Source: Gammaproteobacteria bacterium (GTDB taxonomy: Bacteria > Pseudomonadota > Gammaproteobacteria > JAABTG01). Taken from it: a DNA stretch of 64,000 nt. Where the stretch lies: NCBI GenBank assembly GCA_034522055.1, contig JAXHLS010000002.1, forward strand, positions 1,054,001-1,118,000. Reading direction: 5' to 3'. The notes beneath the pieces were generated by a model that saw only the letters and a list, made by a program, of their open reading frames with translations, was not told the DNA's origin and did no database searches. Made by a program: the position numbers and the translations under genes. Positions 43,761 to 52,757 of the stretch are shown in pieces; positions within the stretch are counted from its first letter, which is position 1; each line of letters starts with the position of its first letter.

Positions 43761-44402
43761 TTACGCGCCTACGTGCTCTCTGATTGTCTTGACGACCACA
43801 TCGCTGGAAGTGGCCGGGATATCCAGCAACTGACCCTCTTTGCGGTAGAAGTCCACCAGGGGGGCCGTTTTCTCGTTGTAGACGTCCAGGCGGTTGGAGA
43901 TGGCCTCCTCGGTCTCGTCGTCCCGCTGCACCACCTGGCCGCCGCACTTGTCGCATACGCCTTCCACCTTGGGGGGCATGCTCTTGACGTTATAGATGGC
44001 GCCGCAGTCCACGCAGGTACGGCGGGTGGTGAGGCGATCCAGCAGGACGTCGCGGGGCACTTCGAGATTGACCACCGCGTCCAGCTCCACCCCGATGTCC
44101 TTGAGCAGGTCGCGCAACTGCTCGGCCTGGGGAATGGTGCGCGGGAAGCCATCCAGCAGGAAGCCGGCCTGGCAATCATCGTCCTTGAGCCGCTCCTTCA
44201 TGATGTCCATGATGAGCTCATCGGGCACCAGATCGCCGGCGTCCATGTAAGCCTTGGCCTGCCTGCCCAGTTCCGTGCCTTCCTTGACGGCCGCCCGCAG
44301 GATGTCGCCGGTGGAGATCTGCACGGAGCCGTCGACGTCGCTCAGCAGCTTGGCCACCGTACCCTTGCCCGCGCCCGGGGCCCCCAGAAGAATCAGTCGC
44401 AT
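43761..44402 (-). CDS. adk: Adenylate kinase, zinc-binding long form
   Basis: Interconverts ATP, ADP and AMP. 213 residues. P-loop GAPGAGKGT (8-16), AMP site STGDILRAA, the LLDGFPRTIPQAEQL motif, and a LID with two Cys pairs (TCVDCG and VCDKCGG), so probably a structural zinc site, absent from E. coli Adk. A good terminator follows and the upstream 332-bp gap presumably has the promoter. Monocistronic. Confidence 0.97.
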   Translation of the reverse strand: MRLILLGAPGAGKGTVAKLLSDVDGSVQISTGDILRAAVKEGTELGRQAKAYMDAGDLVPDELIMDIMKERLKDDDCQAGFLLDGFPRTIPQAEQLRDLLKDIGVELDAVVNLEVPRDVLLDRLTTRRTCVDCGAIYNVKSMPPKVEGVCDKCGGQVVQRDDETEEAISNRLDVYNEKTAPLVDFYRKEGQLLDIPATSSDVVVKTIREHVGA

Positions 44403-44734
44403 AGTGCACTCCTATTGTTTTCAGTGAGTTACGCAATCCCGCCCTCCAACTCTCGGACGGCAATGGTTGAGTATGACCGGTCATTTTCCCCCATTTCCGC
44501 CCGGGAATCGAAGAAAATGTACTACTGAGGGCAGAAATGGTTCTTGGGTGCCCCCGCATCGGGTCCCCGTGGCTCAGAGGGATTACTACTCATCCCCAGC
44601 GTAGATTCGCGTATCTGAGTGGTCCCGGGGGAGACGTCGTGACTGTATGAATGGTCAAGAGTGTCGTAGTATTTGGCTAATTTGCTTCACAAGCATCCTC
44701 TCAGGACCGCCCGCAAACACCAAGGAATCGAGCC
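44403..44734. other. Gap between adk and the Rad50-like operon
   Basis: 332 bp that should contain two divergent promoters. I see no perfect -35/-10 pair, no strong hairpin and no gene. The sequence before the next gene has AAGGAATC, a reasonable ribosome-binding site for ATG 44735. Confidence 0.5.
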
Positions 44735-44932
44735 ATGTCCAATGCAGAAGCGTCCCGCCCCGCCGGTATGCACCGGCCCCAACGCGCCGCCGAGTGCTTC
44801 GCCGAACACTCCGCCGCGGAGAAGCACCGCCTGAAGAGTTTCGGCGATGTCTTCGACGAAGCCCTGTTCGATGAGGCCGTGGACTTGGTACTCCGTAAAC
44901 TCAAGCGACTGGAAGACGAGGGCCGGGCATGA
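44735..44932 (+). CDS. Small helical protein coupled to the Rad50-like ATPase
   Basis: 65 residues (MSNAEASRPAGMHRPQRAAE...). The C-terminal half is a likely amphipathic helix (LFDEAVDLVLRKLKRLEDEG). An AAGGA ribosome-binding site precedes the ATG. The stop overlaps the ATPase start by 4 bp, so translation is coupled. No recognised domain; it may be an accessory subunit of the ATPase. Confidence 0.7.
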   Translation: MSNAEASRPAGMHRPQRAAECFAEHSAAEKHRLKSFGDVFDEALFDEAVDLVLRKLKRLEDEGRA

Positions 44933-46800
44933 TCATTCATCGCATCAAAGCCGAGAATTTTCTCAAATACCATCATCTGGAACTCGCGGACCTGCCCACG
45001 GAAGGGCTCATCGCCATCAGTGGCGACAACGAGTCGGGCAAGAGCGCGATCGGCGAGACCATCTGTTTCGCCCTCTTCGGCCGCACCTTCGCGGTGGCCC
45101 CGGACAACCTGGATAAATTCATCCGCTGGGGCGAGATGCGGGCCTCGGTGGAACTCGAGTTCTCCGCCCGGGATAACCGGCGGTTCGTCCTCACCCGACT
45201 CGTCGACCGCGACCATAACCATTCGGTGCGCCTGGCCGCCGCAGACGACCCCGATCAGTTCATCGCCCGGGGACTGGAATCCGTCGCCGCAGCCTTGCGG
45301 GAATCCATAGGCTTCGACTACGAGGAATATGTGGAGGCCTTCTATCTGGCTCAGCGGGAGATCACCACCGCCCACTCCCACAGCGAGGCGGTGCGGGTGA
45401 TGGCAGGCATGGCCCCCATGGAGACCTGCCAGCGCGAGATGAAGGACGAAATCACCCTGGAGTCCGAAGCCATCGCGGGCCTGGAGGCCGAGGTCAAGGA
45501 GGTGGACCAGGCCATCGAAGAGCTGGGCTATGACGAGGATCGACTGCCACAGCTGACGCACATGGATCAGGTGCTGAAGACCCAGGCCGCTCTGGTGGAG
45601 GAACGCCTCGGGGCCCTGGATGCCACCACCGTCACCTACCAGAAGCAGGAACCCACCCTGCGGGCCACCGAGCACTCCAAGCGCGTGGCCTCCAGGTTCG
45701 CCCTGCTGTTCCTCCTGATCGCCCTCGCCGCCCTCGTCCCCTGGGGGCTCATCACCTATCTGCCCGACTCCGACATCACGGCCCAGGTGGCCCCCCTGGT
45801 GGAGGGCCGGGTACAGTTGCCGTGGCTGCTCTATGGCGGCGGTGCCAGTGCGGTGCTGTTCCTGCTGTTGTGGATCCGTTCCGGGGTGATGGGCGGCAGG
45901 ATACGGGGCCTGCGTCAGGCCGGCCGCGATCTCAAGGCCGCCTGGGAGGCCCTCGATGGTCTGGACGAAGGGCTGCGCGCCCACCAGGAGGCCCTGGCCG
46001 ATGTGGTGCCGGAGCGGCCCACGCCCGAAGCGGGGCAGCGCGAACGCGACATGGAACTCATCGCCAGCGCCCGCGCCTCCGGTGACGATGTGCGGCATGC
46101 CTTGGGGAGCGACGAGGCCTGGCTGACCCGTACCGCGGGACGCATCGCCCAGCGCTTGGAGGACGTGACCACCGAGCTAGAAGACGCCCGCGGTGTGGAG
46201 GCGGAGTACAACCGCATGCAGGAGATCAAGCAGGATCTGGAGGACCGGATCGCGGGCCACCACCATCGCATCCGCCTGCGGGAAATGGCCGATAACCTGG
46301 TGGAAGGCGCACTGCGCCAGTTATCCCACACCTTCACCGGCAACCTGCGGGGCCTGTCCGGAGTCACCCTGCCCCTGTTCACCGAGGAGCGCTACCAGCA
46401 CGTCATGATCGATGAAGACCTCACGGTACGACTGTTCTCCAACGAGAAGCGCGACTATATGGACATGGACGAGGTCTCCACCGGCACCCAGCGCCAGGTA
46501 TTGCTGGCCCTGCGCCTGGCGCTGGCCCAGGAACTCATCAACCGCGTGGTGGAAGGCAAGCAGTTCGTGTTCCTCGACGAGCCCTTCGCCTTCTTCGACG
46601 AGACCCGCATGCGCAGCGCCCTCAACGTGCTGCCGCGACTCAGCCAGGACATTCCCCAGGTATGGGTCACCAGCCAGGACTTCCCGGCGGAGGTGACTTT
46701 CGACCGTCACGTCCATCTGGCGCACAACGCCGATAGCTATCCGGATGAGCCGCCGCGGGAGACCCATCCGGCGCTGCCCCCCCAGGAAGAAAACCCATGA
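44929..46800 (+). CDS. Rad50/SMC-like ATPase with two transmembrane helices at the apex
   Basis: 623 residues. N-terminal half of the ABC head: ENFLKYHHLELAD, Walker A GDNESGKS (32-39), Q-loop EAFYLAQREI. A coiled coil follows, then two transmembrane helices at about 255-280 and 298-322 (FALLFLLIALAALVPWGLI; LLYGGGASAVLFLLLWI), then a second coiled coil. The C-terminal head has signature VSTGTQRQVLLALRLALAQE and Walker B QFVFLDEPFAFFD. There is no CxxC zinc hook or hinge; the membrane pair takes that place. No Mre11/SbcD partner lies adjacent. Function unknown. Confidence 0.8.
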   Translation: MIIHRIKAENFLKYHHLELADLPTEGLIAISGDNESGKSAIGETICFALFGRTFAVAPDNLDKFIRWGEMRASVELEFSARDNRRFVLTRLVDRDHNHSVRLAAADDPDQFIARGLESVAAALRESIGFDYEEYVEAFYLAQREITTAHSHSEAVRVMAGMAPMETCQREMKDEITLESEAIAGLEAEVKEVDQAIEELGYDEDRLPQLTHMDQVLKTQAALVEERLGALDATTVTYQKQEPTLRATEHSKRVASRFALLFLLIALAALVPWGLITYLPDSDITAQVAPLVEGRVQLPWLLYGGGASAVLFLLLWIRSGVMGGRIRGLRQAGRDLKAAWEALDGLDEGLRAHQEALADVVPERPTPEAGQRERDMELIASARASGDDVRHALGSDEAWLTRTAGRIAQRLEDVTTELEDARGVEAEYNRMQEIKQDLEDRIAGHHHRIRLREMADNLVEGALRQLSHTFTGNLRGLSGVTLPLFTEERYQHVMIDEDLTVRLFSNEKRDYMDMDEVSTGTQRQVLLALRLALAQELINRVVEGKQFVFLDEPFAFFDETRMRSALNVLPRLSQDIPQVWVTSQDFPAEVTFDRHVHLAHNADSYPDEPPRETHPALPPQEENP

Positions 46801-47564
46801 AGCTCCCTGCAATTGCCGCAACCGCTGCGCTCATGGTGGGCGTGGTGGCGGCCCTGCCCGCCGCCCACGCCGACTGGCGGGATCTCCTCAAGAAGGCCGA
46901 GGACACCGTCAAGGGTGCCACCGGGGATTCCGGGGGCTCGGCGGCCACCGCGCTGTCAAGCACGGAGGTGGCCAAAGGCCTCAAGCAGGCCCTGGACGTG
47001 GGCATTCAGCGCGCCATCGAGTACCTGGGCCGGGAGGGTGGCTTTCTCGACGACGCCGCGGTGAGGATCCCCATGCCGAAACCGCTCCAGCCGGTGGAGT
47101 CCACCCTGCGGCGCTTCGGCCAGGACGAGCTCGCGGATGACTTCGTGGAGACCATGAACCGGGCCGCCGAGCGGGCCGTGCCCGAGACCCTCGACATCTT
47201 CCGCGACAGCGTCCAGGCCATGACCCTGGACGATGCCAGGGAGATCCTCAACGGCCCCGACGACGCCGCCACCCAGTACCTGCGCCGCAGCTCCGGGGAA
47301 CGTATCCAGCAGGCCATCCGCCCCCTCGTCGAAGAAGCCACGGACAAGGCCGGCGTCACCTCGGCCTACAAACGCATGGCAGGCCAGGCCGGCTCCATGC
47401 TGTCGGGCTACATGGACACCGGCAGCCTCGATCTCGACCAGCATGTCACCGCCAAGGCGGTGGACGGCCTGTTCCTCAAGCTGGCGGAGGAAGAGCAACG
47501 GATCCGCGAGAACCCCGCGGCCCGCTCCACCGAGCTGTTGAAGAAGGTGTTCGGCGGCGGTTGA
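46797..47564 (+). CDS. DUF4197 exported protein
   Basis: 255 residues with a signal peptide (AATAALMVGVVAALPAAHA). The mature part starts DWRDLLKKAEDTVKG and contains the DUF4197 pattern: LSSTEVAKGLKQALDVGI, FLDDAAVRIPMPKPL, FVETMNRAAERAVPE, DAATQYLRRSSGERI. All-helical. Its start overlaps the ATPase stop by 4 bp. Function of the family unknown; presence in this operon suggests an envelope role. Confidence 0.88.
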   Translation: MKLPAIAATAALMVGVVAALPAAHADWRDLLKKAEDTVKGATGDSGGSAATALSSTEVAKGLKQALDVGIQRAIEYLGREGGFLDDAAVRIPMPKPLQPVESTLRRFGQDELADDFVETMNRAAERAVPETLDIFRDSVQAMTLDDAREILNGPDDAATQYLRRSSGERIQQAIRPLVEEATDKAGVTSAYKRMAGQAGSMLSGYMDTGSLDLDQHVTAKAVDGLFLKLAEEEQRIRENPAARSTELLKKVFGGG

Positions 47565-47665
47565 CCTCCCGCCCCTGGCTGCGGCCGTGGCCCGGGGCAG
47601 GATACCGTGGCAGACATTGCAGCCACCCGGCCGAGGCCCTAGTATTGCCGGCTCACTGCAACCTG

Positions 47666-48307
47666 GTGCCCCCCGTGCTCCGTCTAATCGTCCTGTCCGC
47701 CCTGCTCGTGCTCTCCCTGTCCGCTACCGCCCAGACGGTACGCTATGCCACGGACCAACTGAGCATTCCACTGCGCTCCGGCACCAGCACCGGCCACAAG
47801 ATCCTGCGCATGATCAAGAGCGGCACCCCTCTCACCGTGCTGGAGACCTCCGATGCCGGCTACACTCGGGTGCGCACCGGCGACGGCGCCGAGGGCTGGG
47901 TCCTGACCCGTTATCTCATGTCCAGCCCCGCCGCCCGAGAGCAGTTGTCCACCCTCTCGGAGCGGGTGGCCGAACTCAGCGCCGAAAACGCCCGGCTGCG
48001 GGATAGCGCCGGCGAGTTGGAGTCCACCCGGGAGGCCCTGCAGGAGACCCGCGCCGAACTGGAGGCCATCCGCCAGACCGCCGGGCGCACCCTGGCCATC
48101 GAGGAAGAGAACAAGCGTTACCAGCAGGAGGTGCTGGAGGCCCGGGAACGCCTGCGGGGGCTGGAACTGGAGAACGCCGCCCTGAAAGACGAATCCGGTC
48201 GCGACTGGTTCCTCATGGGCGCGGCGGTGGCCCTGGGCAGCCTGCTCTTCGGCCTCATCATCCCGCGCATCCCGTGGCGCCAGCAACGCCGCTGGGACCA
48301 GTTTTAG
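47666..48307 (+). CDS. SH3-domain membrane protein (YgiM-like, TIGR04211 type)
   Basis: About 213 residues from GTG 47666 (GTG 47675 also possible). Signal peptide LRLIVLSALLVLSLSATAQ, then a bacterial SH3 domain (YATDQLSIPLRSGTSTGHKI, GWVLTRYL). A long coiled coil follows (LSERVAELSAENARLRDSAG...), then a C-terminal membrane helix (FLMGAAVALGSLLFGLIIP) and a basic tail (WRQQRRWDQF), the layout of E. coli YgiM. 110 bp after the DUF4197 stop, same strand. Confidence 0.88.
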   Translation: MPPVLRLIVLSALLVLSLSATAQTVRYATDQLSIPLRSGTSTGHKILRMIKSGTPLTVLETSDAGYTRVRTGDGAEGWVLTRYLMSSPAAREQLSTLSERVAELSAENARLRDSAGELESTREALQETRAELEAIRQTAGRTLAIEEENKRYQQEVLEARERLRGLELENAALKDESGRDWFLMGAAVALGSLLFGLIIPRIPWRQQRRWDQF

Positions 48308-48957
48308 CGGCGTTGTCGGTTGCCAGGAGCAACCGATATCCGCGCCCGCAAAACGCCGAGTTTCCGTCGGCTGCCAAGAGCAGTCGACCTACGCCTCTGT
48401 CCTTCTCCCCAGGGGAAAGGGGAAATGGGAAAGGGAATAGTGAATAGGGAATAGGGAATAGGGAATAGGGAATAGTGAATAGTGAAAAGATTAACATCGG
48501 TGTGCCGGGGCTGCTGAAGCCGAAACGGTGGATCCGCTGCGCCTTTTCCAACTGCCAATCCTCCCTGACCTTCTCCCTTTTCGCGTCACTCGCGTCTTTC
48601 GCGGTTACGCTTTTTTGTAGGTCGGGATTCATCCCGACATCCGGCCCCGCCGTATGCGCCCCGCGCCAGGTGGAATCCCCGCCGGCGCGGCTGTCGGGCT
48701 AAAGCCCGACCTACAGCCCGACCTACAACCCGACGCACAGGTACACCGCCATCGCCAGTTCCCGGCGCACGAATGTAGGTCGGGATTCATCCCGACATCC
48801 GGCCCCGCCGTATGCGCCCCGCGCCGGGTGGAATCCCCGCCGGCGGGCTGTCGCTGTCGGGCTGAAGCCCGACCTACAGCCCGACCTACAGGCTGACCCC
48901 TGGCGCCAGAAAGAGGCGTAGGTCGGCTGCTCCTGGCAGCCGACGGGGGTAATCGAC
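48308..48957. repeat. 650-bp repeat cluster (families A, B and C)
   Basis: No gene. In order: family B palindromes of the GTCGGCTGCCAGGAGCAG type (about 48310-48340 and 48366-48396); family C element with a 7-bp tandem array (48410-48615); family A head/tail elements at about 48616-48640, 48690-48734, 48774-48800 and 48850-48892; and a final family B copy at about 48914-48945. Families A and B share the outer GTAGGTCGG. This is the densest repeat cluster in the window and lies between convergent genes. Confidence 0.8.
48433..48481 (+). repeat. 7-bp tandem repeat (GGGAATA/GTGAATA)x7
   Basis: Seven consecutive 7-bp units: GGGAATA, GTGAATA, four GGGAATA, GTGAATA, then a degenerate eighth unit GTGAAAA. 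The related element at 57425-57605 has about three units, so copy number varies. Confidence 0.85.
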
Positions 48958-50406
48958 CTACGAGCTTCCGAGCCCCGCCCGCATGGCCTCCCCATACTCC
49001 TTCAGGGCCGCCAGCACCTGCCGCGATGCGGCGTCCGTGCGTTCGCTCTCCAGGCGTTCGATGGTGGCGAAGTAGTCTTCGAGGCCGAGTCCGGTGCCCG
49101 CCTCGGGCGACAGCAGTCGCCGGCGCCGGTATTGCTCCCAACACCGGCGCTCGTCGGCATCCAGGGTCTCGGGGTGATTGCGGGCACGAAAGCGGAATAC
49201 CAACTCCTCCAGGCGCTCGTCGGCGAAGGTGGGGATATCCGCCAGGGCCTCCGGCGGCCCCGCCAGCAGGACATCGAGGGCCCGCCGATCCCCATCACCG
49301 ATAAACCCGCCGCTATAGAGGGCCACCTCCGGGTCCTGGGGTGAAGGGGGCTCGATGCGCTGGAACACCCGATGCATGCGGGCCGTGAGGTCCCCGGCCT
49401 CCCCGAGGGCGGCGGCATGGCGGGCGATGGTGGCGTGGTCCAGGCCGATGCGCTCCGCCGCCACACCGTCCAGGGTGTTGAGGGGTACCACCACCGGGGC
49501 GTGATTGATAAGGACCACCTTGAGGGGCGGCCGCGCCACCCCTGCAGGCAGGTGATCCGCGGTACTGAACAGCCATTCCCGCAATGCCGTCTCGTCGGCG
49601 GTGATCACCTGTTGAGGGTCGTGGCGCAGATCGCACACCACCACGCCATTGCGGTTGGTGGGGTGCCAGGCCAGGGGCAGCACCGCTGTGGTGCAACCGG
49701 TGGCGGCGGGATAGCGGGCCGAGGTGTGGAGCACCGGCTCGCCGCTGCCCGGCACCAGCAACCGCGCCACCGCCTGTTTGCTGCGGTGGCCATAGACATA
49801 GTCGTAGAGCCGGGGCTGCCGGGCCTTCACCAGCCGTGCCAGGGCGACGGTGGCGCGGACATCGGCGAGGGCGTCGTGAGCAGCGCCGTGGGGAATGTCA
49901 TTGGCCGCCGTGAGTCCCTCCAGGCGGAAGCTGGGGTGGCCGTCCTCCCGCCGCGGCCACTGGATCCCCGCCGGTCGCAGGGCGTAGGTGAGGCGCACCA
50001 TGTCGATGATGTCCCAGCGGGAATTGCCGTTCTTCCATTCCCGGCCATAAGGGTCCATGAGATTGCGATAAAGGGTATGGCGGGTCACCTCGTCGTCGAA
50101 ACGCATGGAGTTGTAGCCCACGCCACAGGTGCCCGGACGGGCCAGTTCATGGTGGATGCGGGTGATGAACTCCCGTTCGGAGACCCCCTGTTCCAGGGCC
50201 CGTTGCGGCGTGATACCGGTGATGAGGCAGGCCTCGGGATGGGGCACGTAGTCATCCGTGGGACGACAATAGAGTTCCAGGGGGTCGCCCACCACCTCGA
50301 GGTCCTCGCCGGTGCGCAGGCCGGCGAACTGCACCGGCCGGTCCCGCCGCGGGTCCACGCCGAAGGTCTCGTAGTCGTGCCAGTAAAGGGTGGTCCCGGT
50401 GGCCAT
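48958..50406 (-). CDS. sbcB: Exodeoxyribonuclease I
   Basis: 3'-5' single-strand DNA exonuclease in recombination and mismatch repair. The start at 50406 (MATGTTLYWHDYETFGVDPR) brings the DEDD motif I (D, E in HDYETFG) to its normal place. Motif II region GVGYNSMRFDDEVTRHTLYRN and motif III HDALADVRATVALARLV follow. The SH3-like and helical C-terminal domains complete 482 residues, about the E. coli size. Strongly antiparallel to the repeat cluster downstream. Confidence 0.95.
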   Translation of the reverse strand: MATGTTLYWHDYETFGVDPRRDRPVQFAGLRTGEDLEVVGDPLELYCRPTDDYVPHPEACLITGITPQRALEQGVSEREFITRIHHELARPGTCGVGYNSMRFDDEVTRHTLYRNLMDPYGREWKNGNSRWDIIDMVRLTYALRPAGIQWPRREDGHPSFRLEGLTAANDIPHGAAHDALADVRATVALARLVKARQPRLYDYVYGHRSKQAVARLLVPGSGEPVLHTSARYPAATGCTTAVLPLAWHPTNRNGVVVCDLRHDPQQVITADETALREWLFSTADHLPAGVARPPLKVVLINHAPVVVPLNTLDGVAAERIGLDHATIARHAAALGEAGDLTARMHRVFQRIEPPSPQDPEVALYSGGFIGDGDRRALDVLLAGPPEALADIPTFADERLEELVFRFRARNHPETLDADERRCWEQYRRRRLLSPEAGTGLGLEDYFATIERLESERTDAASRQVLAALKEYGEAMRAGLGSS

Positions 50407-50697
50407 GGCGCTCCTTTGTCGGCAATAATCAGCGTGTACCGTGCTGCTGGCACGCCATGGTACGTGAGTTACCATGGTGCTGGCACCCTGCCCCCATGAT
50501 CCCGACGACGGCCGTCACGCCCATGAACCCGACGCCATCCCTGCCATGACCAGCCCGCCGGAGCAGCCCGCTCCCCACACCAGCATCTCGCCCTGGGACG
50601 CGCCCCCGCCCACCTGCGGCATGGAAAAAAAGAACCGGCGCATCGCCCGCTGGCCGTCCGACCGCGACGTGGCCCTCGATTGAGGCGCGACCAGGCC
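50407..50697. other. Gap between sbcB and the NahK-like gene, with a doubtful small frame
   Basis: An open frame at 50546-50683 (45 codons, MTSPPEQPAPHTSISPWDAP..., ending RIARWPSDRDVALD) precedes the kinase gene on the same strand. It is Pro-rich and without a recognised domain, so I list it as possible only. No other structure noticed. Confidence 0.35.
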
Positions 50698-51813
50698 ATG
50701 CCTCCTCCCGCCATCCCCATCACCGAGATCGCCGCCGGCTTCGGCTTGCCGGCGGCGGGCGCCCATTGGGAACCCCTCGGCAACGGCCGCATCCATCACA
50801 CCTTCCTGGCCCATTATCCCGGGCTCGGGTCCTCCGCGCGGCGGGTCCACCAGCGTCTCAACCTGACGGTATTCCGCTACCCCGAGGAGGTGATGGAGAA
50901 CCTGGGGCGGGTATCCAGACACCTGGAGGCGGCCCTGCCGGAGATGCCACCCGAGGAGCGGCGGCGGCGGGTCCTGACCTTGGTGGTGGCCGCGGATGGC
51001 CGGCCCTGGTTCGTGGATTCCCGGGGCGAGTGGTGGCGCACCTTCCACTACGTGGAGGACGGCGTGGCCCACGAACGCCCGCCGGGACCGGCGTGGGTGG
51101 AAGCCGCCGCGCGGGCCTTCGCACGTTTCAGTCTGGCCCTGGATGACCTGCCGCCACCGCCCCTGAAAACCACCCTGCCCGGTTTTCACGATACCCCACG
51201 GCGCCTGGTGGCCCTGGAGCAGGCCCTCCTGCGGGATCCCATGGGGCGGGCCGGCGATGCCGCCGAACTGGCCGCGGTCCTGCTGGCGCGGCGCGAGCTT
51301 GCCGCCCTCATTCCCCGCGCCCTGGCCGCGGGCAGACTGCCCCTGCGCACCTGCCATAACGACACCAAGCTGAACAATGTGCTGTTCCACGGCCCCCACC
51401 CCGAGGTGCTGTGTGTGGTGGACCTGGATACCGTCATGCCCGGCACCGTGCTCCACGACTTCGGCGATCTGGTGCGTTCCACCATCGCCGGCGCGGACGA
51501 GGACGACACCGCCACGGCACCCCTGGCGCTTCAGATGGAGCATTTCGCCGCCGCCGTGGCGGGCTATATGGACGCCCGTCGCGGCTGGCTCGACGCCACC
51601 GAACTCGCCCTCATGGCCCATGGCCCGGCGGCCATCACCCTGGAACTGGCGGCCCGCTTCCTCACCGACCATGTCACGGGAGACGGCTATTTCCCGGCAC
51701 CACAAGCCGGCGACAACCTGCGCCGTGCCCGCCGCCAGTATCGGCTCCTCCAGGCCCTGGAGACCCACCACCGTGATCTCGTGGCGGTGGTGGAGCGCGA
51801 GGCCCGATCATGA
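50698..51813 (+). CDS. NahK-like sugar/aminoglycoside-type phosphotransferase
   Basis: 371 residues from ATG 50698. Kinase-like fold of the APH family: the catalytic loop LRTCHNDTKLNNVLFHGPH and metal-binding DLDTVMPGTVLHDFGDLVRS closely resemble N-acetylhexosamine 1-kinases. The N-terminal lobe has LGNGRIHHTFLAHYPG. A sugar 1-kinase role in amino-sugar salvage is likely but not proven. It precedes an inositol-phosphatase-family gene by 148 bp. Confidence 0.82.
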   Translation: MPPPAIPITEIAAGFGLPAAGAHWEPLGNGRIHHTFLAHYPGLGSSARRVHQRLNLTVFRYPEEVMENLGRVSRHLEAALPEMPPEERRRRVLTLVVAADGRPWFVDSRGEWWRTFHYVEDGVAHERPPGPAWVEAAARAFARFSLALDDLPPPPLKTTLPGFHDTPRRLVALEQALLRDPMGRAGDAAELAAVLLARRELAALIPRALAAGRLPLRTCHNDTKLNNVLFHGPHPEVLCVVDLDTVMPGTVLHDFGDLVRSTIAGADEDDTATAPLALQMEHFAAAVAGYMDARRGWLDATELALMAHGPAAITLELAARFLTDHVTGDGYFPAPQAGDNLRRARRQYRLLQALETHHRDLVAVVEREARS

Positions 51814-51874
51814 GAGACTTCGGTTCCCTTGGAGAAACGCCAAGGGATTTTGTGATTTTTCCATGGCTCCATTG

Positions 51875-51918
51875 TCGAACACCGGGGTGTTCGAAGATGG
51901 CGGCACGTCCTGGTGCCG
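51875..51918 (+). promoter_or_regulatory. Two hairpins upstream of the inositol-phosphatase-family gene
   Basis: TCGAACACC-GG-GGTGTTCGA (51875-51894) is a 9-bp perfect stem; CGGCAC-gtcctg-GTGCCG (51901-51918) follows. TTTTT occurs 14 nt later (51932-51936), so termination or attenuation before ATG 51962 is possible but weakly supported. Confidence 0.35.
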
Positions 51919-51961
51919 CAGGGGAGCCGCATTTTTCATGCTTTAGCGGAACGACCGCACC

Positions 51962-52756
51962 ATGATCCTGCCCGACATCGACGTTCTTACCCATCTGGTA
52001 CGCACCGCGGCCCGCGAAGAACTCCTGCCCTCGTTCAATCAAGTGAAGCGCGAGTTCAAGGGGAACGGCAGCGTCGTGACCCGGGTGGACCATGCCATGC
52101 AGGCGCGCCTCGCGGCCACGCTCGCCGAACACTGGCCGACCATCGGCTTCCTGGGCGAGGAGATGACCAAGGCGGAACAGATCAACCGGCAGGCCGCCGC
52201 CACCGAAGGCCTGTGGGTGCTGGACCCCCTGGATGGCACCACCAACTTCGCCGCCGGAATCCCGTTCTACTCGGTGTCCCTGGCCCTCCTGGCCCACGGC
52301 CGGGTGGTCATGGGGGTGGTCTACGACCCGGAGCGGGACGAGATGTTCCACGCCGTGGCCGGCGGCGGTGCGTGGCTGAACGGCGAACGCCTCGAGCCCG
52401 TAAGCATCGCCATGCCCCTCGAAAATTGCGTGGGGGCGGTGGACTTCAAGCGCCTGCCCCGCGACCTCGCCCTACGCCTGGCGAAGGGACCACCATACTC
52501 CTCCCAGCGCAGCTTCGGCTCGGTGGCCCTGGACTGGTGTTGGGTGGCCGCCGATCGCTTCCACGTCTACGTCCACGGTCGCCAGAAGCTGTGGGACTAC
52601 GCCGCCGGCCTGCTCATCCTCGAGGAGGCCGGCGGTCACGCCGCCACCCTGGATGGCGAAGCGGTATTCGAGGACTCCATCGCGTCACGTTCCGCCATCG
52701 CGGCCATGAACGGGCCCCTGTTCGAGGCCTGGCGCGCCTGGATCCTGGAAGGATGA
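51962..52756 (+). CDS. Inositol monophosphatase-family phosphatase
   Basis: 264 residues. Mg-dependent phosphatase signatures: GFLGEEM, then WVLDPLDGTTNFAAGIPF (87-104) and the C-terminal LWDYAAGLLILEEAGG. SuhB, CysQ and HisN-type enzymes share these motifs. The absence of CysQ-specific residues and the neighbour kinase leave sugar-phosphate or inositol-phosphate substrates as options. The BLUF gene starts 1 bp after its stop. Confidence 0.9.
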   Translation: MILPDIDVLTHLVRTAAREELLPSFNQVKREFKGNGSVVTRVDHAMQARLAATLAEHWPTIGFLGEEMTKAEQINRQAAATEGLWVLDPLDGTTNFAAGIPFYSVSLALLAHGRVVMGVVYDPERDEMFHAVAGGGAWLNGERLEPVSIAMPLENCVGAVDFKRLPRDLALRLAKGPPYSSQRSFGSVALDWCWVAADRFHVYVHGRQKLWDYAAGLLILEEAGGHAATLDGEAVFEDSIASRSAIAAMNGPLFEAWRAWILEG

Positions 52757-52757
52757 C

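Noticed and set aside
48433-48488. Short regular repeats taken as a possible CRISPR
   Set aside because: 7-bp units without spacers; a microsatellite-like tandem array. No cas genes in the window.
48475-48702. Small conserved frame beginning MNSEKINIGVPGLL, also at 57326-57568 on the minus strand
   Set aside because: The similarity comes from the two copies of repeat family C. The frame runs into the palindromic repeat and has no protein-like conservation pattern beyond the DNA identity.
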